Shown here: piece by piece, positions 19,153 to 25,036 of the stretch | Position numbering within the stretch: position 1 is the stretch's first letter | Layout: each line of letters opens with the position of its first letter | Assembly (NCBI GenBank): GCA_036897625.1 | Contig: JAYMTA010000705.1 | Location: 1 to 25,036 of the forward strand | Origin: Pelargonium cotyledonis | Lineage: Eukaryota > Streptophyta > Magnoliopsida > Geraniales > Geraniaceae | DNA length: 25,036 bases | Direction of reading: 5' to 3' | The notes under the pieces: model-generated | The model's input: only the letters and a program-made list of their open reading frames with translations | The model's database searches: none | Told to the model about the DNA's origin: nothing | Program-made: the position numbers and the translations under genes

Positions 19153-20134
19153 ATGATGAGGAGGCAAGTAAACCATAATATGGTTTTGATCAGAGTGATT
19201 TTGATGATGATGGTGGTGGTGGCAGTTGTTGTAAATGGGTATGACACAAATGTTGTATATAGTCCTTGCTCGGACGCTGTGATTTCGAAAGGGGATGGAT
19301 TCACATTTGGTGTTGCATTTTCTGCGAAGGATTTGTTTTTCTTCAATGAAACTCAGCTTTCGCCTTGTGACAAACGGCTAGGGCTTGCAGGCAAGAAGGC
19401 TCAGCTTGCTGTGTTTAGGCCTAAGGTTGATGAGATCTTCCTCCTTAGCATCAACAACTCCGCCTTCGATCTGGTATCTATAATATTCTACCTCTCCTAG
19501 CTAGTTGTTTTCTTCTTTTTTTGCTTCGATTTGTTATTCAAGTTATTTGTTTGTGTTTGCTCCATCTTGTGAAGAGCTTGTTTTGGCCATAGTTAATATT
19601 GGTGTATCTAGCTTCTTTTGGTCATGATGTTGATGAACTTGACAGGTTAAGGCTGGTGGGTATATGGTGGCATTTGCTGGACAGAAATATGCAGCAAGAT
19701 CACCACCAATAATGGTCGCCGACAACACTCACACCATTCCTAGTTTCACTTTGGTAAAACAAAACCCATTTGAGAAACAGGTCCATTCATCTACCCTCTC
19801 GTGTTGATGATAAACTTGTTTCGAATTTTCTTGGCAGGTCCTCGAATTCAGGGAAGGTACTCTCATAAACTTGTTTTGGAAGCAATTTGGGTGCGGAGAA
19901 TGCAGCGGAGGAAGTTTTGTTTGCATTGATAACCAGTTCTGTGGAGTAGCTAACCCGAAATGTAAATCCAATGGCGGGACTGTAGATTGTGACATAAACG
20001 TGCAGCTTGCATTCTCTGGCACAGACCGGAATCTGGAAGTGCTCAATTCTTGGTACGAGGTGAAGAATCTCAGGCAAAACTCTCTTTATGACCTATATTC
20101 AAGTGTAAGTGGTGCACTCACTGGCCAAGCTTGA
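19153..20134 (+). CDS. Expp1-like secreted cysteine-rich protein
   Basis: Three exons (19153-19473, 19646-19753, 19838-20134) join in phase 0 to 241 residues. A basic start and long hydrophobic stretch (VLIRVILMMMVVVAVVV) form a signal peptide, probably cut near NGYDTN. The mature part has eight cysteines, two in the first half (SPCSDA, SPCDKR) and six clustered in exon 3 (FGCGECSGG ... VC ... FC ... KC ... DC), which suggests four disulfides. The motifs QLAFSGTDRNLEVLNSWYEV and LRQNSLYDLYS match plant proteins annotated as Expp1 (Arabidopsis AT3G44150 type, recalled from memory). The protein is probably secreted to the apoplast; its biochemical role is not known. Translation could also begin at the tenth codon (M-V-L-I), which keeps the signal peptide. 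All phases and motifs look intact. Confidence 0.92.
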
Positions 20135-20710
20135 AACCTTCCCAAGCCTTAATGATCATAGGTTCATATATATGGAAGCTATATGGGTACTGTGTGACCT
20201 TTGATCTTGTGACATTAATTGTAAGCTAAACAAGACAGTGTTTATGTAACATATCTATGTGAAGTCAGCACAAATTCTCAACGCACACATGATGGGACTT
20301 AAGAATTTGCATTTGGTGTCAAGAAGTAAAATTGCAAACACATCAAACATAAATGGATGTAAAAAGAATTACAATGATGTTGTGTTTGGACTTTGGGTGA
20401 GCTAAAATACAAAACCCCTGTTTAGGGGTGTATTGCCTGAGTATGCAGGAGGTATACAAAGAAGATGAGTTGTATTTACACACACTACACTACATTTTGT
20501 ACATTTGAAATGCAATGAGGGGACAAATATTTTTCACCAACCATGCTTCCTGTTTTCTGCTAAAACCAACACCACATGCAAAACCATGATAACCGAAAAC
20601 ACGAGAACCTTGCAATACTCAACAAATTGGCATTTCGAGCTGTCATTTTGAGAAGATGACAAACCACTCTCGGGGGGTAAAAGTTCAAAGAGATGAGACA
20701 TTCGACTCTA
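20135..20710. other. Convergent 3' region between two genes
   Basis: This holds the 3' untranslated regions of the Expp1-like gene (plus) and the sorting nexin gene (minus). A hairpin lies at 20406-20434. No other gene is seen. Confidence 0.6.
20406..20434. repeat. Short GC-containing hairpin
   Basis: AATAC-AAA-ACCCCT pairs with AGGGGT-GTATT around a GTTT loop, giving 11 base pairs with a three-base bulge. It lies in the space where the two convergent transcripts end. Confidence 0.6.
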
Positions 20711-23700
20711 TCAAGGTTCCGGAATAGGCATCTTCTCGTGAATATCCACCACTAGATCCCGCAATTCAGGAAAAACTGATACTAGTAGTAGTTCTAGTGC
20801 TGCATATGTGAGTTGCTTAATGCAGACCGTTGACTGAAATGATACAGAAAACGTTAGTTTAGCTGAACTCATAAAAAAGAAATTAAAAGCTGAACAAATT
20901 CAAAGAAATAAGTTTTATATGCCTGACCTGAAGAAAATGATACATGTCTCTGGCACAACGTCTGTACTGCTTCTGGCCAATCAAGCTGACTAACGCAGAA
21001 GGAACTTCATCTGACAAAAATAAGAACAAATTCTTGATTAATCATTTAACTCTTCTCATGCATATAAAGATCATATATTACAGCCACTTGATTAATCAAT
21101 TTTCTTTTTCTTAACATGTTGCAACTCCAAATCAAATATAATTAATAGAGGTGAATATCTAAATTTTGGATCAATTTTGCCTTATAGATTAAATGTCCAA
21201 TAAAAGACATTTCGATTGCTTGGGTCAAAACAGTCGCAAACATATCATTTTTAAGCATAACAATATCATATGATCACATACATGATACAAATAAAAAAAA
21301 ATATTTTTTGCTGAAGATAAGATGGAAGATTGAGGAAACCATTTCAAAGGAACAACCAAACATGACAGACAAAATGTTTACCGTAGTAAAAAACTCAAGA
21401 ATGGCATAATATCATAGAATAGCAACCTAAAAGGAGTTGGCATATCATTTGATTGAGCATGACTTACCAAAGAGAATACTCTTGACAACTTTTGCCCTCC
21501 GAGTGGCCTCAAACTCTTGCTCAAAAGACCCTGGCTTAGGGACCTTAATTCCTCCGAATTGGCTAGTGAATTGAAAAGAATCTTGACTAGAATGAGCATC
21601 ATCTACACTTTGAGTATTCCTTAATTTTATGAAGAATGTGCCACCAGGCCAGAGAATCTGAAAGAGAGAAAATATTAGGAAAATGCTCCTTCCCTATATC
21701 TAATATATTATTTCAGCAAATAAATAAATCTAACTTGAGATACAAACCATATCTAATGTCAAGATATGATTCAATATACATGATGTTTTACAAACTACAG
21801 TAAAGAAAATCAATAGCAACATACAGCTGCATGCTCCAACAAATACACAACTTCAGCAATACCGTAATATAGTGGGAAGGGATTTATAGAACCCAGGAAC
21901 TCAGTTGTTTTTGCATGTTTTAAAGTTAAGACTCAGAATTAGGCTTCTGCAATCATGCAAAACTCTGTATGGGACATGTTAACTGCACATTTAGCTAAGG
22001 ATCGCTAAATCATCAAAGAACAAGGTTTAAGAAATAATAATTATGGCTGATTCATTTCTTACATTTTGAACCCATCGAATCCCTTGAGCAATGATGTCTT
22101 CCCTCCTGAGCCAATGAATCTGCCTCATGAGAAAGTCATCAATAGCATCATCCATGACTAACTGTATAATTTGCTTTGATATCCAAAAGACCTGTCTTCT
22201 GCATCAACAGGGATAGTCATGTATTAGAGAATACCTCACAACTTTTTTTCATAAAAGTCCATCAGTCATGAGGATCATACAACAGCATGTAATGCCTAGA
22301 GGGATAAGACAACAGGTCCTAAGGCATGTTTTATTGTCCATACACGTAACAGAGTAACACATTATCGAGAACAACACATGAAACTAATAGAAATAAGTAG
22401 TTTAGATAAAGGCCTTCATATATGTGGCAAATAATAGTTAGAGAAGGTACAAGAACTGACCTTAGCCACCCTCTTCTGTTAAGCAGAAATATCTTATCAA
22501 CTAGATTCAATAGTGGTACACTTACATTAGGTGGAGTCCACTGCAAGAACAAAAATTGCCAACTTCAGACACAATTCTACAGAAACAAATTACGTACAGA
22601 TAACAAATAAGTAAGCAAAACAATCTACATGACCACATTTAACATGTAAAAAAGACCCCCATGAGGCCTGTGATCTCAAGTTCAGGAACCTATGGAATCC
22701 TGAGACTTGCTAAACAAAACATGACAAACAGCACCAATCTTTTATTCCTAAGAAAAAAGAATAATTTGTTTCTACAAAATAATGTCTTGACTATTTATTT
22801 GAATGTTTATTTGTAAATGAAAGAATGTATATTACCAGTGCCTAGTTAGATTATAAAATTAGCACATCAAAATACTCCCTCCATCACAAAATGAGTGTAT
22901 AGGTTTCTGTTTTGAAGAAAAATTAGATTATTGTTCTATATTTTTTTTTCCTATCCCTGAAGACATGTTGCAACAAACTTAAGGGTTATTAACTAACTTA
23001 CTATAAGGATACTAATGGTAATTCATGCATAACTAAATTCTTAGAAAAATAAAAGATCATTTTGAGAGAAATACAAGACAAATAGGACACTAATTTTGGG
23101 ACAAAGGGAGTAGTAGACAAGAGAAGGCATGAATTGAAAGTAAATACTCCTTTGTCCCAAAATAAGCATCCTGGTTTCCCCTTTTTTATAAAAAAAATTA
23201 AGGAGAAATTAGTTAGTGACATATAATTTCGCTGGTATCCCCATGGACATATGTTGTAACAAGCTCAAGGATAGCAACCAACTTCTTATGGGAATATTAT
23301 TGGTAATTCATTCATAACTAACTTCCTAAAAGAGAAAAAGATCACACTTGTCTTGGGACAAAAATACTAAAAAAATATGACATTTATTTTGAGACGGAAG
23401 GAGTAACCGACGAATATATATACAATAATAGAACAACATGAGCAAGGTTCCATATGTGAATCAAACTAATTGCAAAGATTTAAGGCAACATGTTCTATGG
23501 CTTGGCCAAAACAGATAAAGCAACAACAGCGTCCAAAGAGGAGAATGAAGATAAAGACAGGAAAATGTTAAGAGAAAGGGTTACAATTTCAAGGCTCTGA
23601 TTTACAAAAATAGATAAATGAACTTTAATAAAAAAAAAAATTGTAGTGAACAAATAGTTGCAACGAGTCAGCACACGAAAAGAAAAAAAACACATAAAAG

Positions 23701-24409
23701 TTGCCACAGTGCTTGATCAAGACAATGAATATTGCTTTTATATTAGATCTCTAAAAAATTATATACCACTATCTTAATTATGTCGAAACCCAACTTCCAA
23801 CCAACTAAAACAGTTTACCCAAAGAAACTCCGAGTACAAAAGTAATAACTTTGCAATGTAAAAGGCATTTGAGCATACAGCAAAATTTCTTCATCAGTTA
23901 AAGATGATGCATAAGATTAAAAGAATTAAGCTAAATGCCACAAACCTCAGGTGGCATACCAACTGGGTCCTCCCAAAGGTTGGATGTTACATGGGATGTA
24001 GCTGAAGCAGGCCCATTTTGGCTCATTTGGTTAGATTTCGCTTTCACATTACTACCAGATTCTAAGCTCCTAGACAGTCCCTTATGTCTGATTACCCGAG
24101 GTGGAAAATCCCTTGAGTTTAATTCATTGTCTGAGTGCCACCCAGTAGGTTGTGATTCATATCGAACTTCTTCAAGGCCATGGCTTCCACCTTCCTCATT
24201 ATCAGAAAGGCTAATACCTGATCCTGCTGTATTTTGCCTCCTCATGTGTTTATTTATCTCATATGAAGCATTCCAGGACAAGTTCTTGTTAAACACTGAA
24301 GAAGAGGCTTCAGTTTGGGAGGATGCTGAACCTGAAACTTTACGCATTAAGCCACCCGAAACGCCCTTGAATTGGCGTACAATATCATCCACGGCATCAT
24401 CAACATTGA
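20711..24409 (-). CDS. Sorting nexin (SNX13-type), C-terminal exons, partial
   Basis: Six 3' exons are present: 24409-23946, 22540-22461, 22198-22063, 21657-21468, 21010-20928 and 20833-20711. Together they give 357 complete residues plus a stop, with exact phases; the start lies beyond the right edge. The first exon has DDAVDDIVRQFKGVSGGLMR, typical of the segment after the PX domain, and a serine-rich linker. The rest is the Nexin_C domain: WTPPNVSVPLLNLVDKIF, RQVFWISKQIIQLVMDDAID, IHWLRREDIIAQGIRWVQN, ILWPGGTFFIKL, then ELLLVSVFPELRDLV and IHEKMPIPEP at the end. Such plant proteins (AT1G15240/AT2G15900 type) normally carry N-terminal PXA and PX domains and are expected to bind phosphoinositides on endomembranes. 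The PX and PXA parts are not visible here. Confidence 0.93.
22875..23110. mobile_element. Stowaway-type MITE, copy A
   Basis: The 236-bp element begins CTCCCTCCATCACAAAATGA and ends with the inverse, TTTTGGGACAAAGGGAG, the classic Stowaway (Tc1/mariner-derived) terminus. It is flanked by TA at 22873-22874 and 23111-23112. There is no coding capacity. It shares an internal block with copy B in the same orientation (GGTAATTCATGCATAACTAA against GGTAATTCATTCATAACTAA). Confidence 0.92.
23147..23403. mobile_element. Stowaway-type MITE, copy B
   Basis: The 257-bp element begins CTCCTTTGTCCCAAAATAAG and ends CATTTATTTTGAGACGGAAGG then AG, with TA on both sides (23145-23146, 23404-23405). Its internal sequence is clearly related to copy A, which ends 36 bp away. 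Confidence 0.92.
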
Positions 24410-25036
24410 CTGTTTGATTTAAGAAGAAAAATTAACTCCGAGAAAATAGCAATGGGGTGAAAAATATATGATGAGTTGATAACATTCAAATAAACCAGGA
24501 AGAAAAAAAAATACACTAATAGCAAAGGTTTACAATCATGACTTCTGAATAACCACGAAAGAGAAAAATGTATCAACTTGTTTTCTCCATTATTTTGGTT
24601 CAAAGCTTTTACCGATTAAGTTTTTATGACATATATATTACCTTTATGGTCTTATACAACTAGAGCAGTGAAGTATACTTTCAATGAATAACAAAGTATT
24701 TTAGAAACCAAGACGGGAAAGTCAAAGCTTGTATGAAGCTCCTTCTGAAGTGAGTGGCGAGAACTAGAAATAATTCATTAGGGACACTGTTCTGCTAATA
24801 CTGTCCTTAAAGTAGAATCTACAATTATTATCAACACAATCCAATATATGTACTCTCCCCAGGGATTCTTATGGAAATATTTCCTCAACATGCAAGGTGA
24901 ACACACTGATATACAACATATAAGAAAATGATGGCATAGTGACATGAAAAAGTCATGAGGAGAGAACTATCTGTACAAAATAAAAGAAAGATGTCTATTA
25001 TAATTATTTAAACTAACAAATTGAAATATAATATAT
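24410..25036 (-). other. Sorting nexin intron, truncated by window edge
   Basis: Upstream of the acceptor at 24411-24410 (AAACAG) the sequence is A/T-rich with no readable exon, so this should be intron running off the right edge. Confidence 0.65.

Larger units (their letters stand above)
22541..23945 (-). other. Large intron of the sorting nexin gene
   Basis: The 1.4-kb intron separates MPPE from WTPPN in phase 0. It contains two Stowaway-type MITEs; the remainder is A/T-rich without recognisable exons. Confidence 0.85.

Noticed and set aside
23935-24417. 160-codon plus-strand frame
   Set aside because: It is the antisense shadow of a sorting nexin exon whose frame, splice sites and conserved motifs are on the minus strand.
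1-25036. Retrovirus-like or LTR elements, other viral copies, CRISPR arrays, operons, origins
   Set aside because: No paired long terminal repeats, gag/pol motifs or regularly spaced arrays were seen; gene structures are those of a plant nuclear genome.

Overview
This 25 kb window is nuclear DNA of a flowering plant, most likely a eudicot. The basis is split genes with GT-AG introns, AT-rich spacers, plant-specific families (REM-type B3 factor, MES-type methylesterases, Expp1-like secreted protein) and a typical plant set of mobile elements (Helitron, L1-type LINE, tRNA-derived SINEs, Mutator-like transposon, Stowaway MITEs). The species cannot be named from the sequence.

Layout. Positions 1-4.7 kb are a transposon-rich spacer: a 5'-truncated LINE with perfect 14-bp target duplications, a short tandem repeat, a Helitron 3' terminus, an internally deleted Mutator-like element with about 108-bp inverted ends, and a tRNA-derived SINE just beyond it. 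From 4.9 to 8.5 kb, on the minus strand, lie three relics of the methylesterase / hydroxynitrile-lyase branch of the alpha/beta hydrolases. One is exon 1 only, one is nearly full-length but broken, and one is an N-terminal stub. The first two share the same deletion of the oxyanion-hole loop, so the break probably predates their duplication. A long foldback element sits in intron 1 of the near-complete copy. A second SINE of the same family lies at 8.85-9.0 kb.

From 9.1 kb onward the genes look functional. They are a three-exon 2-oxoglutarate/Fe(II) dioxygenase (minus; intron 1 holds a tandem repeat), a nine-exon FAM114-like protein (minus; one GC-AG intron), a single-exon B3 transcription factor with an EAR-type repression motif (minus), a three-exon secreted cysteine-rich Expp1-like protein (plus), and the last six exons of an SNX13-type sorting nexin (minus), whose start lies beyond the right edge. 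The B3 and Expp1-like genes are divergent over about 0.84 kb; the Expp1-like and sorting nexin genes converge. Two related Stowaway MITEs sit 36 bp apart in a sorting nexin intron.

The genes belong to unrelated pathways, as is usual for plant neighbours, and nothing suggests an operon-like system. The most informative signals are evolutionary: the shared deletion in duplicated methylesterase pseudogenes, the well-preserved insertion footprints, and the foldback element. All exon boundaries were read by eye from splice signals and reading phase. For the intact genes the phases close exactly, giving proteins of 345, 502, 285 and 241 residues.
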